Shown here in pieces: positions 1 to 5,638 of a stretch of 5,638 bases of DNA. The notes under the pieces were generated by a model. It ran no database searches, was not told the DNA's origin, and saw only the letters and a list, made by a program, of their open reading frames with translations. A program made the position numbers and the translations under genes. This stretch comes from Gammaproteobacteria bacterium (GTDB taxonomy: Bacteria > Pseudomonadota > Gammaproteobacteria > Enterobacterales > Kangiellaceae), in assembly GCA_013372875.1 (NCBI GenBank), contig JABXIW010000344.1, positions 1 to 5,638 on the forward strand, given 5' to 3'. Numbering within the stretch: the first letter of the stretch is position 1; each line of letters opens with the position of its first letter.

Positions 1-588
1 CGCAAATTCTTTATGGAGCGCAAAAACAGCGACTATCGCCGAGTGGGTAATTCCTACATGTACGAGCCTTATAAAGAAGAATTAACCTTTGGCGGCATGA
101 TTGATGAAAAGCAACGCAAAGAGTTGGCGCAGGCACAAAAAGAGTTAGCGAAATTTGAGAAAGAGTTAGCGGCCATGCCAGCCTCGCAACGCAAAATGAT
201 GGAATCCATGATGGGCTCACAAATGGAGCAGTTGCGCAAAATGGTTGATAGCGGCGCTGCCACCATAACGATTTTGACCAAAGATATTATCATTAATCCT
301 GATTTAGGTGACAAAGGGGTGATGTATACGGTTTTGAGCGAAAAAGGAAGTAAATCAACACCTTCAGACTATATCGGTATGATGACTGGTGGCGCGCTAG
401 TCCAGTTGATACAACAAAATCTTACTAAACTAGGCTATCAGCCAGGAGCTGCAACAGGAGAGCTTAGCGATGAGACACGCGCAGCCATTTCAAAATACCA
501 AAAAGATAAAGGCCTAGCGGTAACAGGCAATGCATCCGCAGAGTTGGCGCGTCAAACTCAAAATGAGGTTGAAGCTTTGTCTTTATAA
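1..588 (+). CDS. Peptidoglycan-binding domain protein with coiled coil (5' end outside window)
   Basis: The frame is already open at base 1 (reading RKFF before the first Met at 13). No ribosome binding site precedes that Met, so the true start is probably upstream and 196 residues are visible. Numbering from Met 13, residues 31-78 are charged and helical, with three heptads starting KELA (36-56), which indicates a coiled coil. Residues about 82-125 are a short mixed segment (ITILTKDIIINPDLGDKGV). Residues about 127-183 match the PG_binding_1 pattern: an LIQQNLTKLGYQPGAATG helix-turn, then SDETRAAISKYQKDKGLAVTG. Domains of this family bind cell-wall peptidoglycan and usually anchor an envelope enzyme or structural protein. 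No catalytic domain is visible here, and any such domain or signal peptide would lie upstream. The C-terminal domain call is strong; the role of the whole protein is unknown. The next gene starts 205 bases downstream, so co-transcription is uncertain. Confidence 0.85.
   Translation, partial: RKFFMERKNSDYRRVGNSYMYEPYKEELTFGGMIDEKQRKELAQAQKELAKFEKELAAMPASQRKMMESMMGSQMEQLRKMVDSGAATITILTKDIIINPDLGDKGVMYTVLSEKGSKSTPSDYIGMMTGGALVQLIQQNLTKLGYQPGAATGELSDETRAAISKYQKDKGLAVTGNASAELARQTQNEVEALSL
118..180 (+). repeat. Three 21-base tandem units encoding KELA heptads
   Basis: Units begin at 118, 139 and 160. Each opens with the same 12 bases, AAAGAGTTRGCG, followed by nine divergent bases, so the protein reads KELA plus three variable residues three times. 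The unit equals one coiled-coil heptad. This suggests growth of the coil by duplication, although selection for heptad spacing with biased codons could give the same picture. Confidence 0.6.
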
Positions 589-793
589 GGATGTTTTATT
601 TAATCTTGAGCATGAAAACATTGGATGCAATAAATATGCGCTTTGTTTTGGTAATTAGGTGTTCAGAATCTCTAACTCAACGCGCAATTACTTTTTTGGG
701 TCAGTCAGATTGAAGCAAAATATTAGAAGCATTGGGCTTTCAATGTGGGTGTATGAGGTTGGGATTTGGAGGTGAGTTACAAAGGAGATATTC
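589..793. other. Intergenic spacer, no gene recognised
   Basis: This 205-base A+T-rich spacer has no convincing ORF or RNA gene. A 7-base inverted repeat (ATGTTTT at 591-597, AAAACAT at 615-621) lies just after the upstream stop. It has a 17-base loop and no following T-run, so it is not a convincing terminator. A weak sigma70-like pair, TTGGGT at 696-701 and AATATT at 719-724 with 17 bases between, could serve the downstream gene, but both boxes match the consensus poorly. Confidence 0.4.
768..787 (+). promoter_or_regulatory. Tandem Shine-Dalgarno sites before the metalloprotease gene
   Basis: AAAGGAG at 781-787 lies six bases before the ATG at 794 and is a well-placed ribosome binding site that fixes that start. 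A second, longer match, GGAGGTGA at 768-775, is complementary to the 16S rRNA 3' end but lies 18 bases from the ATG, too far to serve it directly. It could be a standby site or belong to a tiny upstream frame. Confidence 0.7.
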
Positions 794-2995
794 ATGAAAT
801 TTTTTCTACTGAACAATCTGTTATGTAGCAAGGTAAGCGCGGGGGTTGCTGTTTTGCTATTGTGGGTGTCTTTTACTCAGCCAGTTCTGGCAGAATCATG
901 GAAAATAAAGCGATTTGAAGTCGTTACTGTTGAGCCAACAGCCCATGGATATAAGATGAGACACGGTGTAGCTAGACATGTGCGAAACTTGCTCGATATT
1001 GATATTGATGGCGCTGAAACAGAATTTTGGCAAGTTATCAAGCTGCCTGAATATAGTACTGTCATAGAGGATATTGAAACAGAGTTTTCAAAGGCTGCAG
1101 ACTTTTTTGAAGCCGCTGGTTTTAGGGAGCCAGATATTGAACCTATCATCAGGAAAAAGAAATTGGGCTTGACGGAAGGTGATGCCTATCGGATTTATCT
1201 TGTCAAAGGGCTAGAAAATGGGACGGCAGCAGGGATACACCAACCTTACTCTTGCGACAGAACTTTTAGAGGTGAAAAGGTTGTTGCGCTGGATTACGAT
1301 AGCGTAGTGGACAAGCACACAGAAGAGCTTACGGTCTTTGGACGCTCTACAATCGCTCACGAATTATTCCACTCGATTCAGTATAACTCTAGATTTTTTA
1401 GTAATTGTGGTAAGGCGAACATTGGCTCTTGGATTGTGGAAGGCTCGGCTCGGGCTGCTGGTTTGCTCTATACCCTGAACTCTAATCCCTCTTTAGAGAG
1501 AAGAGATGAAAAGAGTCTTTGGAATGATCCATCTATAGATTATCTATGGTCTGTACGAGACTACTCACAGACTTTACCTGTTCCGTTTGATGGGAAGCGT
1601 GATATACAGAGAGGCTTAGCTTATGATACTGCATCTTTCTGGATGTACTTAGCGCAAGTGGAAGCAACAAAAGGAAGCCCTAAGTCTCCTGGTCTCAATC
1701 CTTACTCGATGGAGTTTCTTGCCAAGTTTTTCAATTCAGCACCTTCTTTGCGTGACTGTGGCGATGCTAAAGCACTATGTCAGGACGAAGTCCGTTGGCT
1801 GGATGCTCAAGTTCAAGCTCAATTTAAAGTAAGCTTGCGTGAAATGTATAATCGATTTATTCGAGATTACGCTTTGTACGGTAGGCATAGACCAAAATCT
1901 CTAGCACGATTTGATTACAATTGGCTGCGCTTTTCATTTGAAAGTACCAGTGGCTGCGAGAATGTTATACTTTCCACTGTAGGTGCAGACTCTCAAAAAA
2001 TCATACAAATAAAAGAGTTTTCAGCGATTTCAGCACGATGCTTTGAAGTAAATGTCGCTAATGAAAAAAAGAGGGAAAGTCACATAAGAGTTAGCGTTGC
2101 AATGCCATCTGGTCGCAAGCTACCTACACTTGGAAACCTCAATGCTGTGGTTGCCGATGGAAGTGGGCAGTTTGACAAAGCAAAAGTTGAGATAGGAGAA
2201 GATGGTCGGCCTAGAGTTGAATGGGAGTATACGGTCACCAAAAGTGATGATGATCGAGGGCAACTCATTATCTTAACTAATATAGCAGATAGTGCTGAAT
2301 ATACTCCAACTTACGAAGTCAAAACTGATAGTGCACTGGAGGTTACTTTCACGGTTGTTAAAGAATACATGGGGTTTACTAAAACGGGGAAGTTTGGTGG
2401 AGGCAAGATCGGTGACGGTATAGTACCTCTAAAAATTGAGTTTTCAGATTTTAGAGCATATGTCATAAGAGGGAAGCATGAAAAAATTGGAGATCGCTAT
2501 TTTGGCTTAGGAGATTATTCAGACGGCTTGGTGAGCCCTTGCACCCTAAATCTAAAAGGTTGGATGCCTCTTAAGCCAGGAGAACCAAGTAATAACACAC
2601 TTCATCTATTCCTTCGTACCGAAGGACCGATTATACCTGGACAGTACCCTTTAGTGGATTTCATGAGTAATCCAACACAGAAGACTATGATGCAGATATA
2701 CCCAGTAGGTGAAGTCAGTGCATCAGTTAGCCTTTCTGAATTACCGCGTAAAGAAAGCCAGTTACATTTTATTGGCGGAGTCCTTCGTATCGATTCTGTT
2801 AAGGGGAATATTTTAAAAGGGAAGGTTTCAGGTGTTGCTGCAAATTTTAAGTATTCCACTAAATCAGGTAAAAAAGAGCCTGATAAAAAGCATGCCTTGG
2901 AAGTGCAATTTTCTGTTAAGGCATCAGCTCCCGTTGGTGATTATAACAACAATAAACCTTATCCATGTTTGGCTTCAAGACCAGATTCGCGATAA
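794..2995 (+). CDS. Secreted HExxH zinc metalloprotease, gluzincin-like (733 aa)
   Basis: The start at 794 is supported by AAAGGAG six bases upstream and by the signal peptide that follows directly: a hydrophobic core at about 15-26 and likely cleavage after VLA33. In the exported protein, H189-E-L-F-H193 is the zinc-binding and catalytic HExxH motif (codons from 1358). E216 in WIVEGSA, 23 residues after H193, is a plausible third zinc ligand, as in gluzincins. The AYDTASFWMYLA helix (276-287) resembles the conserved helix after the active site in such proteases. The N-terminal 34-180 may be a propeptide or the upper half of the catalytic domain. Residues about 375-733 look beta-rich and match no family I recognise. 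Eight cysteines in the mature chain (154, 205, 322, 329, 388, 416, 583, 725) fit disulfides in a periplasmic or extracellular protein. The substrate is unknown. Protease activity is inferred from motifs; secretion is well supported. Confidence 0.8.
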   Translation: MKFFLLNNLLCSKVSAGVAVLLLWVSFTQPVLAESWKIKRFEVVTVEPTAHGYKMRHGVARHVRNLLDIDIDGAETEFWQVIKLPEYSTVIEDIETEFSKAADFFEAAGFREPDIEPIIRKKKLGLTEGDAYRIYLVKGLENGTAAGIHQPYSCDRTFRGEKVVALDYDSVVDKHTEELTVFGRSTIAHELFHSIQYNSRFFSNCGKANIGSWIVEGSARAAGLLYTLNSNPSLERRDEKSLWNDPSIDYLWSVRDYSQTLPVPFDGKRDIQRGLAYDTASFWMYLAQVEATKGSPKSPGLNPYSMEFLAKFFNSAPSLRDCGDAKALCQDEVRWLDAQVQAQFKVSLREMYNRFIRDYALYGRHRPKSLARFDYNWLRFSFESTSGCENVILSTVGADSQKIIQIKEFSAISARCFEVNVANEKKRESHIRVSVAMPSGRKLPTLGNLNAVVADGSGQFDKAKVEIGEDGRPRVEWEYTVTKSDDDRGQLIILTNIADSAEYTPTYEVKTDSALEVTFTVVKEYMGFTKTGKFGGGKIGDGIVPLKIEFSDFRAYVIRGKHEKIGDRYFGLGDYSDGLVSPCTLNLKGWMPLKPGEPSNNTLHLFLRTEGPIIPGQYPLVDFMSNPTQKTMMQIYPVGEVSASVSLSELPRKESQLHFIGGVLRIDSVKGNILKGKVSGVAANFKYSTKSGKKEPDKKHALEVQFSVKASAPVGDYNNNKPYPCLASRPDSR

Positions 2996-3093
2996 TTTTT
3001 TTATGCATCAACTTAATGTCCTGTCTGCATCTACGCTAGATTGAGGATAATACGATTTAGAGTTAAACAGATTGGGTATTGAGTAGCTTAACT
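2996..3093. other. Spacer between metalloprotease gene and IS relict
   Basis: No gene is visible. The only signal after the metalloprotease stop is a short TCGCGA palindrome followed by TAATTTTTTTA (about 2987-3003), which is too small a stem to call a terminator with confidence. Together with the relict and the bases up to 3505, this makes a gap of about 510 bases without an intact gene. Confidence 0.35.
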
Positions 3094-3379
3094 TTAAGCT
3101 TTTTGAAGCCTCAAACCTTTTTTTAGCAGTTCATTATTAGTCTATAAACACTTTATCTTAGCTTCTAACTCCTGGTTTTTTGTTTTTGCTGCTCTGTTGT
3201 AATTACCTTCGCTTTGGGTGTCTCACCGGACTGCTATTTTTATACTGACCAAGCCAACGTTGCAAAGTTGTCATCCCAATAATCATCATTTGAACCGCTT
3301 TCTTGAGCGTATAGCCGCCATTTAAAACCAGCTCAACAAACTCCTTTTTGAGGGCGGAAGTAAAAGTTTTTATCATCAT
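3094..3379 (-). pseudogene. Decayed IS3-family transposase OrfA
   Basis: The minus strand from about 3379 reads MMIKTFTSALKKEFVELV, NGGYTLKKAVQMM and TTLQRWLGQYK, the helix-turn-helix DNA-binding half of an IS3-family OrfA. This frame ends at a stop at 3203-3205, but the homology continues elsewhere. Near 3233 it moves to a second frame reading QSGETPKAKVITTEQQKQK, the usual linker. Near the A-run (plus-strand T-run, about 3176-3188) it moves to a third frame reading NQELEAKIKCL, then a TAG (3142-3144), then TNNELLKKGLRLQKA and a stop at 3094-3096. That last part matches the leucine-zipper tail (consensus like ELEAKI...LEREKxILKKA). Two frameshifts plus one nonsense codon mean the gene is dead. 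No OrfB with a DDE domain follows. In IS3 elements OrfA binds the terminal repeats and is fused to OrfB by frameshifting, but the breaks here are not at the usual frameshift site. The longer open frame begins at 3403, but its first ATG overlaps a TATAAT box, so the ATGs at 3374-3379, preceded by GCGAGGG, are the better start. Confidence 0.8.
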
Positions 3380-3391
3380 TAAACCCTCGCT

Positions 3392-3420
3392 AGTTAGTTG
3401 CATTATACCTCTAACTAACT
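3392..3420 (-). promoter_or_regulatory. -10 box within an 8-base dyad upstream of the orfA relict
   Basis: On the minus strand a perfect TATAAT lies at 3407-3402. It sits in the 13-base loop between AGTTAGTT (3392-3399) and AACTAACT (3413-3420). A -35 box 17-18 bases upstream is not evident. The position fits an old orfA promoter with transcription starting just ahead of the ATGs at 3374-3379. The dyad could be a former operator or part of the IS end. Confidence 0.35.
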
Positions 3421-3469
3421 GCCCTAATTCATTAGAACATTACTTTCAGCCTCAGTCTCAGCCTCCTTA

Positions 3470-3498
3470 GTGACAGGCAAAATATTTTCTGCTAGCAT
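3470..3498 (+). promoter_or_regulatory. Candidate sigma70 promoter for the lipoprotein-vWD unit
   Basis: GTGACA (3470-3475, five of six to the -35 consensus), a 17-base spacer and TAGCAT (3493-3498, four of six to the -10 consensus) stand directly before the lipoprotein gene. If real, transcription would start near 3505, excluding the possible starts at GTG 3470 and ATG 3497. This is pattern matching only. Confidence 0.4.
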
Positions 3499-3505
3499 GC
3501 TAAGT

Positions 3506-4063
3506 ATGTTCAGTGGAAGATACAAGAATAGTGTGGTTGATCGCTCAAATACAGTGCGGTTGCGAGCGTGCTGTATCTTAGGCATTATGGCCATGACGCT
3601 CAGTGCTTGCGGAGGTTCAGGCGAAGAACCTGCTGAAGCACTGCCCCCTGAAACAGAAGGTTCGCCAGCATTAGCCAAAGAATTCCAGAACAATGAAACT
3701 GTGGACTCAAAGTATGCGTTCTGGCAGTTGAATATCGGTGCAAACTCTTATAAAGGTGAATGGTTCAAATACTATCTTCTTGATGGCGATCTTATGATTC
3801 AGCTCATAAATAAGGATGCCGTCAATGTTGCTCTCGCATATGAAGGAGAGCCGTCAGGCAAACGCAGCCTGTCGCATGCCAGCTTTACAATTGGTCGCGG
3901 CGTAACCTGCTGGCAGGTCGGCCCTGATAATTTATCGACAGTTCGGTTTGAAAGCGTGGAGCCGGGCTGGTTGAGCGGAAAGTTCAGTGCGACGCTTGGT
4001 TGCCCAGACGCCAGCCTTATGGAAGTCGAAGGCTTATTTCACATCAAGGCGCCCGGAGAATGA
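3506..4063 (+). CDS. Small lipoprotein of unknown function
   Basis: With the ATG at 3506 the product has 185 residues. Residues about 17-34 (VRLRACCILGIMAMTLSA) form a basic-then-hydrophobic signal peptide ending in the lipobox LSAC. Cys35 (codon 3608-3610) would be lipidated after cleavage by signal peptidase II, tethering the protein to a membrane. The residues after it, GGSGEEPAEALPPETEGSP, form a flexible acidic linker. The rest, about 120 residues, is probably a small beta domain with two cysteines (135 and 166) that may pair. No family is recognised. The start is uncertain: the frame is open from GTG 3470, no start has a good ribosome binding site, and GTG 3554 would give a more typical 18-residue signal peptide. 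The stop TGA (4061-4063) overlaps the possible starts of the vWD gene, so the two are very likely translated together. The lipoprotein may be a partner or anchor for that secreted protein, but this is inferred from position only. Confidence 0.75.
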   Translation: MFSGRYKNSVVDRSNTVRLRACCILGIMAMTLSACGGSGEEPAEALPPETEGSPALAKEFQNNETVDSKYAFWQLNIGANSYKGEWFKYYLLDGDLMIQLINKDAVNVALAYEGEPSGKRSLSHASFTIGRGVTCWQVGPDNLSTVRFESVEPGWLSGKFSATLGCPDASLMEVEGLFHIKAPGE

Positions 4064-4068
4064 TGATG
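4055..4068 (+). promoter_or_regulatory. Coupled start of the vWD gene: GGAG plus ATGATGATG
   Basis: GGAG at 4055-4058, inside the last lipoprotein codons, is followed by three in-frame ATGs at 4060, 4063 and 4066. The lipoprotein stop TGA (4061-4063) overlaps the first two. Spacing from GGAG is 1, 4 and 7 bases, so 4066 is the best start. The arrangement indicates translational coupling. Confidence 0.7.
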
Positions 4069-5638
4069 CGTGGCAATATAACGAGAATGGTCGTACTTGC
4101 TGCAACCGTGGTGTTTTGTTCCGTCATATCAGTTTCGGTTCTTTACGCTCAGGATACCAAGCACAGATTGACAGGGGATGATATTGTTCGGGGTGGCAAG
4201 ATAGGCAATCCGATTCCGACCGAGAATGGGAAGGATGGGAAGGATGGCGGAGAGACACCAGGTCCCGGATGCACGATCCATTTAAAAAGCGCTCCTGGGA
4301 TCCTGGGGCCGCCATGCGCCTTTAAATGTGTGGGGGTCAGTCCGGAAAATGTATCTAATTACCAGGGAGCGTGCAATAAAAGTCCTCCGAGCTCGCACGG
4401 TGTCTCTCTGGTGAACGAAGATGGAACTCATAGGGAAGATTCTCTTGCGCCTCCTAGCGATGGCACACCCTATTGTGAACTATTCAAGGGATCTGCCGAT
4501 CCCTGGTTACCAAAGGTTTGGTTCCCCAATGGCCATCCTCGCTGCGGAAAAGTCGTTGGCGATCCTCATCTGAGCACGTTCGACGGGACTCGCTATGATT
4601 TGCAGTCGGCCGGAGAGTTCGTTGTGGCCAAGTCGCTAGACGATGAATTCGAAGTGCAAGCGCGATTCGAGCCATGGGGCACCAGCCAGACGGTCAGCCT
4701 CACGACGGCGGTTGCCGTTCAGGTTGCACCTTATCGAATAACCGTTACGTTGCAAATCGAAACGCCTCTGCGTATAAACGGTCAAGCGTATGACTTGCCG
4801 GATGGTGAGTACCTTATCCTCACCAAAGCGGACGCAATGATTGTTCGGAATGGGCGTCGATATTCGATAGTGTTGCCCGATCAGACAAATGTGCATGTCG
4901 ATCTGATCAACGGCGTTTTGATAAATTTCTTTGTCTTGTTATCAGAATCTCGGGATGGGCGCATGGTGGGCCTGAGTGGTGATGGTGATAACGACAAAGC
5001 AAATGACTTCGCCCTCCGGGACGGGAGGCAGCTCTCGAACCCGTCTTTGGTAAAAACGTTATACAAGGAATACGCGGAAAGTTGGCGCGTATCAGAGGAC
5101 GCTACCTTATTCAATTATGACACGGGCGAGTCTTGGGAAGACTTCCAAAACCCTGACATGCCCTATGAATACATTGGTATGGAGGACATTCCGAGTGCAG
5201 ATAGAGAGCGCGCAGCGAGCGCATGTCGCGCAGCCGGGGTAAGGCCGGGGCCAGCGCTGGATGATTGTATCTATGATTATGCGTTGACCGGCGACGTGGT
5301 GTTCATCGAATCGGCGTTAAGCACGCAGTCACCGCGGGAATTCAGCTCAATAGAGGACACCGCTTTCATAGACACGCCACAAGCCGCGATAGCTGGTCAG
5401 GACATATCGGTCGCCTTCACTGGCCCAGTACCAGATGCTGGTGACCGGGTTACTGTGGCGAGGCCGGAAGATCTGCCTAATACTTTCAGTGACTACCGCC
5501 ACTCCAGGGACGGTAGTCCGGCAACGTTGCGGATGCCGATGGAGCCAGGAGATTATGAGATCCGTTTCGTTCAGGGTGGCCAGAAAATCCTCGCCCGTCA
5601 AGCGATCCGCATCACTCCGTCAAGCGCGATGATCACCG
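4066..5638 (+). CDS. Secreted von Willebrand factor type D domain protein (3' end outside window)
   Basis: The frame is open for 524 codons and leaves the window without a stop. Residues 1-28 are a signal peptide (hydrophobic VVLAATVVFCSVISVSVL, likely cut after YA28). Residues 45-66 are a low-complexity linker with NGKDGKDGG. Residues 69-160 hold six cysteines (69, 84, 88, 103, 137, 160) in no family I recognise. Residues about 160-325 are a vWD domain. It begins CGKVVGDPHLSTFDG and YDLQSAGEF, matching the family's GDPHxxTFDGxxYDFQxxGE opening, and ends GLSGDGDNDKANDFALRDG, matching the GLxGNxDGDxxNDF acidic loop. Residues 339-420 carry the tail common behind bacterial vWD domains: SWRV, LFNYDTGES, then a CRAAGV...LDDC...ALTGD helix pair (C387, C401). 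Residues about 436-518 form an Ig-like beta unit with DGSPATLRMP and PGDYEIRFV, often seen in multidomain surface proteins. vWD domains mediate protein-protein contacts, so an extracellular or surface adhesive role is likely but unproven. Further domains probably lie beyond the window. Confidence 0.88.
   Translation, partial: MRGNITRMVVLAATVVFCSVISVSVLYAQDTKHRLTGDDIVRGGKIGNPIPTENGKDGKDGGETPGPGCTIHLKSAPGILGPPCAFKCVGVSPENVSNYQGACNKSPPSSHGVSLVNEDGTHREDSLAPPSDGTPYCELFKGSADPWLPKVWFPNGHPRCGKVVGDPHLSTFDGTRYDLQSAGEFVVAKSLDDEFEVQARFEPWGTSQTVSLTTAVAVQVAPYRITVTLQIETPLRINGQAYDLPDGEYLILTKADAMIVRNGRRYSIVLPDQTNVHVDLINGVLINFFVLLSESRDGRMVGLSGDGDNDKANDFALRDGRQLSNPSLVKTLYKEYAESWRVSEDATLFNYDTGESWEDFQNPDMPYEYIGMEDIPSADRERAASACRAAGVRPGPALDDCIYDYALTGDVVFIESALSTQSPREFSSIEDTAFIDTPQAAIAGQDISVAFTGPVPDAGDRVTVARPEDLPNTFSDYRHSRDGSPATLRMPMEPGDYEIRFVQGGQKILARQAIRITPSSAMIT
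4228..4247 (+). repeat. Short GGGAAGGAT tandem repeat in linker
   Basis: Two perfect 9-base units (4228-4236, 4237-4245) plus two bases of a third encode the GKDGKDGG linker between the signal peptide and the cysteine-rich segment of the vWD protein. It is in frame, so changes in copy number would only alter linker length. Confidence 0.5.

Noticed and set aside
606..636. TTGAGC and TAAATA as a promoter after the peptidoglycan-binding gene
   Set aside because: The spacing is 19 bases and the -10 match is poor.
2832..3044. Open frame of 70 codons overlapping the metalloprotease 3' end
   Set aside because: It is mostly inside the metalloprotease gene in another frame, with no ribosome binding site and no recognisable protein.
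3086..3105. Inverted repeat AGCTTAA/TTAAGCT followed by T's, resembling a plus-strand terminator
   Set aside because: The stem is A+T-rich, the loop is only two bases, and the site falls on the end of the OrfA relict's coding sequence, so chance is a better explanation.
3421..3470. Terminal inverted repeat of the IS element upstream of orfA
   Set aside because: I could not find a matching partner end near 2996-3093 or flanking direct repeats, so the element's borders cannot be set.
3987..4181. Open frame of 64 codons overlapping the lipoprotein end and the vWD start
   Set aside because: It is out of frame with both genes, which have a lipobox and recognised domains. It has no ribosome binding site or domain of its own.
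4484..5601. Several minus-strand open frames of 63-86 codons across the vWD gene
   Set aside because: They lie antisense to a long frame with clear vWD motifs, and none shows a domain or ribosome binding site.

Overview
The window reads as a chromosomal stretch of a Gram-negative bacterium, probably a proteobacterium. It carries envelope-directed genes with Sec-type signal peptides, a canonical lipobox, AGGAG-type ribosome binding sites and the relict of an IS3-family insertion sequence. No rRNA, tRNA, CRISPR or species marker is present, so a closer assignment is not supported. All recognisable genes lie on the plus strand except the IS relict.

Left part (1-2995, A+T-rich). The window opens inside a gene for a protein with a heptad-repeat coiled coil and a C-terminal peptidoglycan-binding (PG_binding_1-like) domain, ending at 588. 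After a 205-base spacer comes a 733-residue secreted protein (794-2995). It has a signal peptide, an HELFH zinc-protease motif, a downstream WIVEGSA glutamate motif and about 500 residues of unassigned, probably beta-rich sequence. It looks like a gluzincin-type metalloprotease of a family I cannot name.

Middle (2996-3505). This region has no intact gene. Its minus strand holds a decayed IS3-family OrfA gene. The helix-turn-helix part, the 'GETPKAK' linker and the leucine-zipper tail are all recognisable, but they lie in three different frames with one internal stop. No OrfB is seen.

Right part (3506-5638, more G+C-rich). A small lipoprotein gene is followed, with overlapping stop and start codons, by a long open frame that leaves the window without a stop. 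It encodes a secreted protein with a signal peptide, a cysteine-rich N-terminal segment, a bacterial von Willebrand factor type D (vWD) domain, the tail that usually follows such domains, and the beginning of an Ig-like beta domain. The two genes almost certainly form one transcription unit and probably act together at the cell surface, but their function is not known.

Base composition changes across the IS relict. Hand counts give 21/60 and 22/60 G+C at 1501-1560 and 2401-2460, against 31/60, 34/60 and 35/60 at 3901-3960, 4501-4560 and 5221-5280. The lipoprotein/vWD pair may therefore have a different history from the genes on the left.
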